A DNA stretch of 64,000 nucleotides from Zizania palustris (GCA_019279435.1 JAAALK010000286.1:26431931-26495930), one strand, 5' to 3'; positions 46,986 through 58,071 are shown, counted from the first letter of the stretch. Notes: generated by a model from the letters alone, not told the origin. Translations and numbers: made by a program.

Positions 46986-49003
46986 TGAGAAACCAAGGGT
47001 TGGTTTCGATGTCTGTGATGAGTGATTGACAGGCTTTTACCCTCTGGTTCGAAGGGGTACCTCCGAAGGGGGTTCAGAGGTTGGAACTCCGAAGGTGTTC
47101 GGAGGCTGTTTTCACCGAAGGGTTCGGTGGTTTGGTTGCTGCAGCTGTTGCAGCGGAGTGTGCCTGTCGGAGGGGTCCGACAGTACACGATGACAGGGTT
47201 CATACCGAAGGTCTCGGTATTTTGGGCGGTACACCGGAGTGTGTGCCGAAGATTGCTAACCCGGAGAGGTCTCCGGAGTACTGGATACACTTGTCTATTT
47301 GTCTATGGTGCGCAGGGGACCTCGGAGGCGACGGACGGTTCGTAGTAGGTGAACCTGGGTCAAGCGGGAGGCTTGATGCCACGGGAGCAGGGAGCTCCGT
47401 CACGGTGGCTGCGAAGGGGTCTCGGTCGGTCGTCGGGTCGATGTGCACTAGGAGAAGGCAGTAAGTGCGGAGCATGGCTCCGGGTGAAGGTACTCCGAGA
47501 CAAAGTCCTCGGAGGTGAGGCACTTCGAAGGGTACTCCGGATGGAGTGACTTCGGAGTATGGTGGATCAAGTCCCATGTGGAGGCAAAGTGTTCGAGGTG
47601 TGCTCCGGAGGGAGACACTCGAAGGTACCCGACGAAGGTCTCAGAAGTCGAGGTGCATCGAAGGCATGGTCTGGGTGAGGCTCGTCGAGGAGTGTGCTTG
47701 GGGAGAGACACTGCGATGAAGTGCTCATGGAATGCTTCGTGCGGAGGCCTTGGACGAAGGAGGGACTTCGAAGGGTGGTACTCCGAAGGAGGGCTTCGGA
47801 GTGACGAAGGCTTCGGAGCGAGGCTAGCTCCGGAGCGAGGTTGACTTGTGGTGCTTCGGCCATGCATGGCTTCGGTACACGGACTAACGGAGTTCGAGCT
47901 GGGAGTAGCTGTGAAGCCGTGGTGGTCCACTCCGGAGATGGTGGTGCGAAGGCCCAAGGGCTTTGACGGCTTCGGCTCAAAACCGTCACTGTATCGAAGG
48001 CTGACTTCGGTGAAGCGAATGCCGTCAGGCTCAAGGCTTCTCGCCGAAGCTATCGCACCCCTCGTGTGCGAAGGGGGGCTTCAGGAAGGTAAAAGACTGC
48101 AAAGGCTGACATTGTCTGCTCTGCAAAAAGCTGACGCTGTCCCCTCTGCAAAGCTGACAAAGAAGCCTCCAGAATAAAGTTGACTACCTTTTGTACCCCT
48201 CTGTTCTGTAGAGACAAAACCAATGTAAAACCTAGGGTTAAAGTAGTCAATTCACTTGGGTGAATAGTGGCTATAAATATGGGGGCTGGGTAGGTAACAT
48301 TTAACACTTTGAGCATTTACTGTTGAGCTCCTGTACTAGCCCCACATACGTTGTATTCATCCAGTGAGTTCTTTTACTGTGTTCCTTGTTCAAGCGGCGA
48401 AGCCCTGCTTCTGTGTTATCTTTATGCTTGAGCTTGATTGCATACCTCGCTAGTAGTAGTGCACCGAAGCCTGTCTAGGCGAAGGGTGTTTTGTGCGAAG
48501 TGTGTTTTTCAGTGTGCGTTCGCTCTGTGTAACTGGAGGCTAGACCTCGCTGTTTACTAGCGAAGCCCTGATCGAAGCCCGGTTATTTTCCCGTGTTGAA
48601 CCCCCTAGCGAAGTCTGTTAGTGTGCGTTTAGACCTTCGTAGTACGAAGCCCAGCACCAATTGCTGTCGCTAAGTATTTGGTCGAAGTCCTCAGAGGGTA
48701 GTCCACTCTTGCGAAGGGTGAAGTGCGAAGCCTGCTTGAAGCACCCTGTGTGCGGAGCCTGCACTGACTTAGCAGAGTTGTTTTCGGGGTTGTGGGTGGA
48801 GCGAAGTCTTCTTGGCTTCGGACTTGTACTCCTTGCGAAGCCTGTGTTCGGAGTTGTTATATACCTCTGAACCAGACCTTCGAATGTTGGTGTTCGAAGC
48901 CTGTTCCGCGGTAGACAGAATTAAAACCGAAGGCTGTTTTAGCCCAAGTTTTTTAAAAGCTCCCATTCACCCCCTCCCTCTGGTGGCCGTTTCCGGTCCA
49001 ACA
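46986..49003 (+). repeat. 3' LTR of element B
   Basis: 2018 bp, TGAGAAACCAAGG... to ...CGGTCCAACA. It contains the about 135 bp missing from the 5' LTR. TATA-like TATAAATA lies at 48272-48279. The part 47393-49003 was copied to 25656-27266. It is followed by the GTAGG duplication. Confidence 0.92.
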
Positions 49004-49008
49004 GTAGG
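49004..49008. other. Right target-site duplication of element B (GTAGG)
   Basis: Matches 36415-36419. The same bases follow the copied B LTR end at 27267-27271. Confidence 0.9.
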
Positions 49009-50018
49009 TATAGCATACTCCAAACCCATCCTGCCTCTTGAACTGCTGGATCATCATGCCGAGCTGAGGCTCTTTGGCACTGATCCAACTCTGGATGGAA
49101 CGGAGGTAAAAGTTCTCATTCTGAGAATCTGCTAGCTCCTCTCTCAAGGAAGCTAGAACCTCCACCTGAGACAAGCAGGTCTCACACTCACTCTGTACTT
49201 GAACAGACTTCTCGGCTTTTAGCTTAATCAATTCCATTCTAAGAGACAGGCAGTTCTCACAGACAATGGGTGGAACTGACAATGTCTCAAGCTCTAGCCT
49301 AGTTTGCGCAAGCTCAGCTCTCAACCTCTCCAAATCACCCAATTGTTCATCGCCCTTGGATTTCAGCTCAGCTAAGACAGCTAGATGACATGGGCAATCA
49401 ACACAGGGTGCGACGACAGTGGCTTGAGCATCTTTCAGCTCCAGCTGAGCACTTTCAAGCTCAGTGGCCAAAGTGTCCCTCTCATAACCCTTTCTGTGTA
49501 CCTGGACTTCAGAGTCGATAGGTCACACAGAAGCACCTCACACTTAGGTCACTCACTGCTATCACCCAAGCGAGGGGAAGAAGATAGACTCTCAATTCTG
49601 CCGTTGGCCACGGCAAGCTCACTCTCTAACTCATCTATCCTCTTCTTAGCCCCCCTAAGTAGTTTTTCCCGATATTTCAACTCCTGACAATTGCTCTCAA
49701 GTAAATCAACGATTTCGCGCTCGTAGGATGATACCTTGTTGTCGTCGTCGTCGGAGTCGTCGGAGGAGCTCTTTTCTTCCTTATCCCCAAGAGCCATTGA
49801 ACATAAGCTCTTGCGGGATCTTCGGCGCTGGTGTGAGCGGCTCTTCGGCTTGTCTCCGAAGGCCATGAAGTAGAGACCCGCCGGATCGTCCTTGTCCTTC
49901 CCCTCCTGATGGCGATCTCCTCATCGCTTGAGCTCGATGAAGAGGAAGAAGACGTGGACCGCTTGGAGTAGCTCTTCTCCATCTCGGCGAAGAAGGCCTT
50001 GTTGCGCTTCTTGTTCTC
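49009..50018 (-). pseudogene. gag C-terminal coiled-coil part of element A
   Basis: Continues gag after the TGA at 50019. In successive frames: ENKKRNKAFF-like start, serine run SSSSSSSSSDEE (about 49930), acidic SSDDSDDDDNKVSSYERE (about 49770), then a long E-, L- and K-rich coiled-coil-like part with ELVALN-type heptads and repeated C-x2-C pairs down to about 49010. At least three frame changes (near 49900, 49550 and 49480). It corresponds to the same part of E at 8566-9573, where it is longer and more open. It ends at the B insertion. Confidence 0.8.
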
Positions 50019-51023
50019 TCACCGATAGTCCTTCAGGGCCTTCTTGAAGAATCGAGTCTTCGGCTTGCCCTTGTTGAAGGATGAGCGCTCATGCTTGCCG
50101 GAGTCGTGGAAGCCACCACCGGTGCCCTTCTTGTGACCATTGCGCTTGGGGCAGTCGGCGATGAAGTGTCCTGGATCACCACACTCAAAGCACCCAGATT
50201 TTGTGCCGAGTCTTTTGAACATTCGCTTGTCATAGACACGACGCACCCGGTTGTTAAAAAGACACAGATCATCATCTCCCAAAGACTCAAGCTGGTCCTC
50301 AGTGATAGACATCAAGGAGAACCCAGCACAGCTCACAGCAGAGGGATCAACAGAAGGTGTAGCAAGGGCCAGGGATTTTGATCCAGAACCAGTGAGATTT
50401 GATCTCAGCTGGATATCTACCTCAGTGGCCTTCAGCTTGCTAAACAACTCAGAAATGGTCAAGGTACCGTAAGAAGTGCTCTCAACGATAGAGGATACCT
50501 TGATCTCCCAGATCTTTGGGTCCAAGGTATGAAGAACCTTGAGCGCCTGCTCGTGATCTGAGACTAACTGAGCACCCTCAGCCTTGTTGTCCCGAAGCTT
50601 GTTAATGATCGATTGAAAGCGACCAAACAAAGCTTCAACAGATTCTCCCGGCTTTTGTGTGAAGTTCTCATACTCACGCCGGTAGGTCTGATAGAGCCGA
50701 GCCTTGACCTGAGCTGTTCCCTCATGGTGTGCCTTGAGGGTAGCTGAGATCTCTCTCGCAGTGGAGAGATGGCTCACACGCTCAAACTCAGTGGGACCTA
50801 AACCAGAGAAAAGAATGTTCACAGCCTTACTGTTGCTCAGATGCTGAGCAATGATACCAGCAGTACCATGCTCAGCTACTGGCAATATGACAAACGTGGT
50901 GTGAACGCAATTGTCCCAAATGTCTGAACCCTGGCTTATAAGATAGGCTCGCATGCGAGTCTTCCAATAGTTATAGCCATAGGCTTCCAAGGACGAGACC
51001 TTGCCAGGAGACGTCATGGTCAC
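50019..51023 (-). CDS. gag capsid and zinc-knuckle part of element A (334 codons)
   Basis: The best-kept gag frame of the A family here. The start at 51023 is 45 bases after the primer site. YWKTRMRAYLISQGSDIWDN, NILFSGLGPTEFERVSHL and AHHEGTAQVKARLYQTYRRE form the capsid, followed by PGESVEALFGRFQSIINKL and LDPKIWEIKVSSIVES. A zinc knuckle CFECGDPGHFIADC lies at about 50150-50191, and a basic tail FNKGKPKTRFFKKALKDYR ends at the TGA 50019-50021. Element E continues through this point (RRENKKR), so the stop truncates the protein by mutation. The product, if made, would still contain a full capsid and RNA-binding knuckle. Confidence 0.82.
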   Translation of the reverse strand: MTMTSPGKVSSLEAYGYNYWKTRMRAYLISQGSDIWDNCVHTTFVILPVAEHGTAGIIAQHLSNSKAVNILFSGLGPTEFERVSHLSTAREISATLKAHHEGTAQVKARLYQTYRREYENFTQKPGESVEALFGRFQSIINKLRDNKAEGAQLVSDHEQALKVLHTLDPKIWEIKVSSIVESTSYGTLTISELFSKLKATEVDIQLRSNLTGSGSKSLALATPSVDPSAVSCAGFSLMSITEDQLESLGDDDLCLFNNRVRRVYDKRMFKRLGTKSGCFECGDPGHFIADCPKRNGHKKGTGGGFHDSGKHERSSFNKGKPKTRFFKKALKDYR

Positions 51024-51068
51024 TACTGGGGTTTAGAACCAGTTAAGTTATGGAAAAACCCTAACCTC

Positions 51069-51080
51069 GCTCTGATACCA
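51069..51080 (-). promoter_or_regulatory. Primer-binding site of element A
   Basis: TGGTATCAGAGC on the minus strand, two bases from the LTR start at 51083. Confidence 0.93.
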
Positions 51081-51082
51081 CT

Positions 51083-53051
51083 TGTAGGACCGAAAGTAGC
51101 GACCAAAGGGGGGGTGAATGGGCGCCTTAAAAATTCTTTCGAATATATGGCCTGTTCCCAACACCCAATGCACCTCAAAAGACTAAGCAACAGAAAATGA
51201 ACAGATAGCCCAAGTCTAAAGGTATCTAGCCTAGAATCAACTGATGTTAAACAGAGAACTACCAAAGCAGTGCAACTAGGCAGACAAACAAAGTATGTCA
51301 GGCCAAACTTCTCAATGAAATGATCTAAGTATATATACAGTGAGATGAGAAGTTACTGTTCAGATTTGTCTCCTGTTCGGAACATGGCGAAGCCTGCTTC
51401 GCCCGTCGAGGTCTGCTTCGGAGGTCGAAGCCTGCTTCGCTGGTCGAAGCCTGCTTCGCTGGTCGAAGCCTGCTTCATTGGTCGAAGCCTGCTTCTGAGG
51501 TTAGTTGCGAAGCCTGCCGAAGTCTGTTGTGTAAATGTCGAAGGTATGTTGGTCTAGCCTAGTTCGAAGGGGCAGGGAGCGAAGTATGCTTCGAATCGAA
51601 GTACGGAAGTATCAAAGCTAGCTTCGAATCGAGTGCTTTGAAGCCTATCCTTCGAACAGAATACTTCGAACGCAACGCATAGACGGACAACCTTCGAACG
51701 AAGAAGCGAAGGCTGACACGCGACAGAGAAACCAAAACGAAGCCTACACTCTACCTTCGAACAAACACACCAAGGACCTCCGAAGAAGACGGAAGCAAAT
51801 ACTGAGTGAAGTCTAACAGAGAGACAAGCTTCGAAGCCAACTTCGAAACCTGTCGAAGTATGGACTTCGAAGAGCTCGAGTCGGAGTACCTTCGCACAGA
51901 CGTTCGAAGTATGAAACGCTGACAGTTTAAAAGGTACTTCGAAGCTAGCAACTCAGGACACAAAACGAAGTTCGAAGTTCAAACAAAGCCTTCGAGTATA
52001 TCAGATCGAAGCCTGCCTCACGGAGCTGAGTGGCTTCGAACAGAGAGGGTGGCTTCGTCAGAAAACAGTCAGAAAAGTTACTCAGCCCTGTCAACTTCGA
52101 TCAAAAAGCTGCGCAGAAAAACAAAAGGCTGGTACTAGTGTACTGTTGCAATAGTGTAGTAGTACTACTTGCAACAGCAAGAACTAGTACTACTTGCGTG
52201 AAGAACACGCGCAACAGAAGCAACCGAAGCCTTAAAATCCATGAAAAAACTTGCTGTGCGAGTGAAATGAAGCCATTAAAACGCTGCAGTTGCTGCACAC
52301 GATTTGAGAATAGAAGCTTCACTGCAACAGTAAGAATGAAATAAATGCAAGACAAGAAACAGGGGCAAAATGCCTGGCGGCGCACAAACAAGAGAGAGAG
52401 AGTAAGAGACAAAAATGACCCAAAGGAGTATGAATTGATTTCAGCCAAAAGGTGACCTAACCCTAGGGATTGGGGTCCTATTTATAGGCTGCCCAACACT
52501 AGGTATATTCCACCAGCCCCTTAGGGTTTTTTACAGACGCAGGAATAAAGGAAAAGACTCTACTGCCCTTAGGAATTTTTACAGACACGACTGACTGACT
52601 GTGGGCCTAGAGATACAGATGACTTATCCGGAAGCTAAGTTTTCGTAGCGACTACGACTTCTCTTCTGGACAGTCGGATACAAGATCAACGGTTGTCAGT
52701 TTTCGCTGAAACTGATAAAGCCTCCACCGACTTTGCACCAGGTACCTGGATTGGGCCAGCCCGATTACGCAGCTCTCTCAGCCCGGCAATCACTCACCGC
52801 CCGTGTACCTGAGTCAACCCGTGTCAATAGCCAGTGGGTCTTCTACTGCTTCTGGCCCATGTACCCGGATTGGGCCAGCCCGACTTCGCATCCTCCTCTG
52901 CCCGACAGTCGCTTGCTGCCCGTGTACCTGAGTCACACGCGGCCCATGAAACAACAGATCTCTTTTCTTCTTCAGTCCTCTTTGACTATTGTTGACAACG
53001 ACTCATCACTTCTGGAGCCATGAGGCCCACGCTATTCAGCATGGCTCCTCA
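51083..53051 (-). repeat. 5' LTR of element A
   Basis: 1969 bp, TGTAGGACCG... to ...CATGGCTCCTCA. TATA-like TATAAATA lies at 52479-52486 on the minus strand. Six minisatellite units at 51388-51500; paired CCCGGATTGGGCC-type blocks at about 52738 and 52857. The right flank is ACAAG, the left flank of the whole array is ACCGG: no target duplication. Confidence 0.9.
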
Positions 53052-53527
53052 ACAAGCGGTGCAGGGTCTTGTCGGACCGAATGTGTTCGAAGAACTCTAG
53101 GGGTACTCCGGCGTCTAGTACAAGGAGTCATGAAGCCTCTATGTGAAGCCCGATCATATTGGCCTTGTGCCGCCGGTCAGACCGTTGTGTGCCGACGCGA
53201 CAGATGAGGGCGCGACACGGGCTGGTCAGACCGACAGCTTCTGGACGTTGGTCTCCAGGGTTCCAACGACCGTTTTGTCAAAGATGGATTGATGCATGGG
53301 CTTTTGGAGAAGAATATGGAGATGAAAACAATGCAAAATGCCAAAAGATGAGAGGAAATTCGGCCAAGAGACTGAATTACTAATAAAAACCGATAAAACC
53401 GATAGAAATCCGTTACGTGGATTAAACGGTTGATTCACGGGCGAATCAACAAGGCTTACCGTGATTACGATGCGGTGGATGGATGGTTTACAGTGCAAAC
53501 CAATAAATATGGGCGTGCTAAACTACT
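53052..53527 (-). repeat. LTR of element I, middle part
   Basis: Sequence between the array and element H with the same CCGGTCAGACCG-type motifs (53172-53184, about 53223) as the parts at 24.6-24.98 kb and 59.2-59.34 kb. No coding sequence. It is cut at 53533 by H after the CCTAG duplication (53528-53532). Confidence 0.55.
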
Positions 53528-53532
53528 CCTAG

Positions 53533-54443
53533 TGATGGGGGAATGGTCCCGATCTTCCGCTAGGTAAAGGATAACTTGGGTTGGTGGAGAATCTCGACGT
53601 TGGCGATCCAAGGCTCCGGTCCGGCGGATCAAAACCTTGCAATCATTACACCACTATCTCCGTTGGTTATCAACTACGCAGGACGCGATTGACCTCGCCA
53701 CGAAGGCTAATTCCTGCAAGCGAAACCAAGAACACAAGCAAGAACAGGAAGGATACAAGTCGAATGCCAAATCACAGACAAACGATGATAAGGTGAGGTT
53801 TCACAAACGCCAATGCAGCAGCCAATCGGTCCGGTGCAAGAGGCGGGATCTAAACACACAAGTGTAGATGCAAACAAAGCAAAACCTAACCCTAAAGGTG
53901 GCTGGAAAGAATATATAGGGCGTGGGCAGCCTGTGGAAGGCGAACAGACTGAGACTATGGGCTAGAAGGCGAACAGACTTGGACTATGGGCCAACACGGC
54001 CCAGTTCTGTCACGCAGGACTGTTTTAAACACACAGGACGACTCGAGACACCAAATGAGACGAAACCAATGGCAAAAGATCCGCCTTCTCCTCATCTTTC
54101 CAAAAAGTCCAAGAACGCGCCAATCGGACTTCGTATGAGGAAGTTAGGACTATTTTGGTGCATGGTGGTCGATGTAGTCCGAACCAGCGAATTCTTGACT
54201 TCAAATCATCCGTGCGACTCCGTCTTCAACTCCAACTCTCTTATTCCATCTCCCATGTTCCTAAGCAACAACATATCACTAGTATTCAGTAGCATCCTGT
54301 CCAAACAAATATTAACATAGTTGCGAAGGAAAGAATTAACCTCATGGTTCAAGCGACGGGCACGGGCGCGTGTGATTGGTCCTTGTAGTTGAATTGTAGG
54401 TGGAGGCTCCATGTGTGTATCAGGCGAAGTGATGTCCTCATCA
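53533..54443 (-). repeat. 3' LTR of element H
   Basis: 911 bp, plus strand TGATGGGGGAATGG... to ...TGTCCTCATCA. TATA-like TATATAT at 53911-53917 on the minus strand. Its first 238 bases (minus direction) code for the end of the integrase frame. Confidence 0.92.
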
Positions 54444-56935
54444 TCCTCCCCCTCTTGAATTGGAGTCGTCCTCGACTCACGCTCATCGTCATCTCCCAGG
54501 TAGGGTATTAAATCATCAGCACGGGGCATCAATTTAGACTTTCTCAAATCAGGAAAACGATCCTTGCGCAAGTGCAACCAAACAAGATCTCCTGGTTTGA
54601 AAAACATCTTCTTTCTTCCTTTATTTTCCTTTTGAGCAAAATAGCGTGCCTTCTTTTCTATAACTTCCTTGGTCTTCAGATGCATAGCTTTTACAAACTC
54701 TGCACGCTTAGTTGCCTCCATGTTTGCTCTCTCTTGAAAAGGAAGTGGCAGCAAATCAAGTGGTGTGATTGGCTTAAAACCATTCACCACTTCAGATGGG
54801 CACAATTGTGTTGTTGAGTGAACAGCTCTATTGTATGCAAATTCAACATGTGGAAGGCAGTCCTCCCATTCTTTCAAGTTCTTCTTAATCATTGTTCGCA
54901 GCAACATGGAGAGTGTACGGTTTACCACCTCTGTTTGACCATCAGTTTGCGGGTGACAAGTTGTTGAAAATAGCAATTTTGTGCCAAGCTTGGCCCACAT
55001 TGTCTTCCAAAAGTAACTCATAAACTTCACATCATGATCTGAAACAATGGTTCTAGGCATCCCGTGCAATCTCACAATTTCCCTGAAAAATAAATCAGCA
55101 ATATGTGAAGCATCGTTGGTCTTGTGACAGGGAATAAAGTGTGTCATTTTAGAAAACCTATCCACTCTTACAAATATGGAGTCTCTCCCCCTCTTTGTCC
55201 TAGGTAATCCCACAATAAAGTCCATGCTAATATCTTCCCAAGGTGCACTAGAAACAGGAAGTGGAGTATACAAACCATATGGGTTAAGTTTGGACTTAGC
55301 TTTATGGTATGTGGCACAACGCTGCACAAATCATTCAACATCTCTCCGCATATTTAGCCAATAAAAATTATTGGACAACAGGGCCAAAGTCTTTTCTCTC
55401 CCAAAATGTTCCATTAATCCACCGCCATGTGATTCCTGCAACAATAGCAAACGTACGGACGAATCTGGAACACATAGCTTGTTAGCATGGAACAAGAACC
55501 CGTCATAAACATGAAATTTTTTCCCGCCTTTCCCATCATTACATTTAGTGTATGGTTCAGCAAATTCTTTATCTACAACATACAAATCTTTCAAACTTTC
55601 CAAACCTGGAACGTTAATATCAAGTTGAGATAAAAGAACAATCCTACGAGACAATGCATCATCAACCACATTTTCTTTGCCATTCTTGTATTTCACAATG
55701 TATGGGAAAGATTCAATAAATTCAACCCATTTAACATGTCTATGGTTCAGTTTAGCTTGCCCTCTCAAATATTTTAGTGCTTCATTATCAGAATGTATAA
55801 TAAACTCCTTAGGCAAAAGGTAATGTTGCCAAGTTTCAAGCACACGCACTAAGGCATATAATTCCTTATCATAGGTAGAATAATTCAACTGTGGACCATG
55901 CAATTTCTCACTAAAATAGGCCACGGGTTTACCTCCTTGTAGCAGCACACCTCCTATTCCAAAACCACTAGCATCACATTCTAACTCAAAAGGCTTACTG
56001 AAGTCGGGTAGCTGAAGTAGGGGTGCATGTGTAAGACGATCCTTGAGTGTGGCAAAAGCTTGTTCTTGTGCTGGCTCCCAAGTAGAAGTAACTCCCTTCT
56101 TGGTCAACTCAGGTAAAGGAGCGGCTATGGTGCTGAAATCTTTCACAAATCGCCGGTAGAAACCTGCAAGACCAAGAAAACTACGTACTGCAAGGTTAGT
56201 TTTAGTTGCAAGCATGACACGTCCTTTCAGATTAATAACTTGTGATGAAGATGGAGAAACAACTTTATCTTTTTGTTGCCTCGAAAGTGTTTTAGCTACT
56301 TGCTGATTTTCAGAAGGTTGTTTGCTATTTTGTGCGTCCCTAGCATGTTTTTCTCGTTCAAAATTCACAATTTCAGCAGGAGTCATAGGAAGCAATGTAA
56401 CTTTCTTTCCTTTATACATAAATGTGTACTTATTGCTCCTACCATGGTGTGTAGCATCAGTATCATATAACCAAGGTCTACCAAGTAATAGAGAACATGC
56501 TTGCATTGGTACTACATCAAAATCAGCAACTCCGAAGTATGTACCAATGGAAAATTCGATGTGAGCAGTTTGTGTCACCATGACCTTACCGCTATTGTTG
56601 AACCATTGCATGTGGTAAGGGTGTGGATGTCCACGTGTGGGAAGTTGAAGCTTCATTACCATGTCCTGGCTCACCAAATTGTTGCAACTACCGTTGTCGA
56701 TGATGACACGTACACGACGGTCTTTGACGAGGAAGAAGGTCTGAAACAGATTATTCCGTTGTACCCGATCGTTCTGGTCCATGTGAGTGCTCAAGTCACG
56801 TTGTACAATAAGTGCTGCCATGTTAGCGAAAAGAGAAAACAACAAAGAATAATCCTTATGGAAAACAGCTAGGTGGGTGTGTGGTGGAAGCAATTCGTCA
56901 AGCGCCTTACCCGCACTTGCAAGTGTTCTTACCAC
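54206..56935 (-). pseudogene. Protease, RNase H and integrase polyprotein of element H
   Basis: One frame, about 909 codons, with a single TGA at 55331 where CGA is expected. Aspartic protease: [17 protein letters not shown] (DNG for the usual D-G/S-G), [10 protein letters not shown]. Near 56190 the frame passes from [17 protein letters not shown] directly to [14 protein letters not shown], so the RT palm with its catalytic aspartates is gone by an in-frame deletion. RNase [49 protein letters not shown]. Integrase: zinc region ending CATYHKAKS, core with D in [10 protein letters not shown] in IVSDHDVKF and E in [11 protein letters not shown], so the triad is complete, then the chromodomain-region tail [17 protein letters not shown]. 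The end [19 protein letters not shown] lies inside the 3' LTR. Confidence 0.87.
54444..54456 (-). promoter_or_regulatory. Polypurine tract of element H
   Basis: The minus strand reads AAGAGGGGGAGGA immediately before the LTR start. It lies inside the integrase coding frame. Confidence 0.8.
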
Positions 56936-58060
56936 GCCGCAGTGAGGTCACCGGCCTACAGGTGATGAACCAAGTGGAGGGTGGTGTGCAATTGTAAGAA
57001 ATGAACCTGTCCTGACCAAGAGAAAGGTGTAGCTTGGAAGGCAAAGTGAGTAGCAAGGATTAGAGATAATAATAACAGCTAAACCAAGTTCAATAAGTAT
57101 TCCCTAGTACTCGTCAAAGTTGCTGGCCTTAGTGCTCCCAATGTGAAAATTCAAGCAATAGAGGGAAACTATGTGCCCAAAACTCAAATGGAAGCAACAA
57201 CAGGCCAAATTCAGCTCTCTACAGATCGGACAAGAGATCAGACAAGGGATCGGACAAACAAAATCTGTTACCGCTGCTGATAATCTGTTACTGTCGCTGA
57301 TCGGACAAGGGGTCGGACAAGAGTTCGGACAAGCAGAATCTGTTACCGCCGCTGATAATCTGTTACTGCCGCTGATCGGACAAGGGATCGGACAAGAGTT
57401 CGGACAAGCAGAATCTGTTACCCCCGTTGATAATCTGTTACTGCCGCTGATCGGACAAGGGATCGCTTCTTCTTTTTATATATATATATTTTTTTCTCCT
57501 TTTTTTTCACTCTATTTTTTTTGAACAAGGATGACTAGAGGTGCAACCACAAAAATTGGCACCTACAACTGTGTTGGGATGTGGCTCACAAAATTCAACA
57601 ATTTCGCTGATCGGCGAGCAAAAACTTTGACCAATTTTTTCTTTATCTTCCTGATTTTTTTTGGCGATTTTGGTGAGGGCTAACAGGGGAACCGTGTTAT
57701 GGTACCCACCCAAATTGGGTCAGGAAGACGCTCAAAAAATTTCAGATTTTTCTGCCAAATGAGCGAAAAGTTATGCCTGTTTTACCGAAGGGGGGTCACA
57801 AAGACTCGATGTGGAAAACAAAAATAGGGTTGTGGGGGGGTTTCGGGTGGGGAAAATTTTGAGACACAAGAACAACTACTACTCAAACGACACAAAGGGA
57901 TTACTAAACCAGCAACAAGACTCGACCAAGAACACGAACTCAACAAAGTTAAAACTGAAATTAAAATCGCAAGGCACAAAGGGGTTCTCGGTGGGGAATT
58001 TTTTTTGGTGCGGTTTTCTGGACTCTAGGTAAAAACAAAAGCAGAACGAGATTACCTAAC
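56936..58060 (-). other. Leader and lost gag region of element H
   Basis: About 1.1 kb between the primer site and the protease frame. I see no capsid or zinc-knuckle sequence. It contains a 75-bp tandem repeat (57223-57460), a TA and T-rich low-complexity stretch (57475-57530) and a G-rich stretch (57825-57850). gag appears deleted or decayed beyond recognition. Confidence 0.6.
57223..57460. repeat. 75-bp tandem repeat in element H leader
   Basis: Three units start at 57223, 57299 and 57374, with a partial fourth at 57449 (steps 76, 75, 75). Each unit holds GATCGGACAAG two or three times, then GAATCTGTTACCGC and GATAATCTGTTACTG. The last two full units differ at only a few bases. Confidence 0.85.
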
Positions 58061-58071
58061 GGGAAATCTGT

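Larger units (their letters stand above)
36420..49003 (+). mobile_element. Sirevirus copia element B, TSD GTAGG
   Basis: LTRs are at 36420-38300 and 46986-49003, primer site 38303-38314, gag-pol 38365-45901, polypurine tract before 46986. It is about 10.6 kb without the A-type solo LTR at 41576-43513. gag to integrase is one reading frame interrupted only by in-frame stops up to the solo LTR. After it, the rest of integrase, RT and RNase H is again one frame with two stops. It is inserted in element A in the opposite orientation. Confidence 0.92.
29345..53051 (-). mobile_element. Sirevirus copia element A, interrupted by element B
   Basis: The 5' LTR is 51083-53051, the primer site 51069-51080, gag lies on the right of B, protease to RNase H on the left of B (32588-36414), the polypurine tract at 31260-31270 and the 3' LTR at 29345-31259. 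Without B the element is about 11.1 kb. Long LTRs, Met-tRNA primer site, gag with zinc knuckle plus coiled coil, a second knuckle before protease, and a long post-pol region with many polypurine runs fit the Sirevirus (Maximus/SIRE) lineage. Its 3' LTR doubles as the 5' LTR of a second, deleted A unit to the left. Confidence 0.88.

Noticed and set aside
50019..51023. Intact 334-codon gag frame as a domesticated capsid gene
   Set aside because: It sits between its own primer site and LTR, ends at a nonsense mutation relative to element E, and has a decayed near copy 21.7 kb away. Nothing suggests selection outside the element.
51388..51500. Regularly spaced short repeats that might suggest a CRISPR array
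   Set aside because: The units are directly adjacent with no unique spacers, lie in a plant retrotransposon LTR, and occur in every A-type LTR.
57171..57524. 117-codon plus-strand frame with repeated LIGQG-type units
   Set aside because: It is the translation of the 75-bp tandem repeat in the element H leader and runs opposite to the element.
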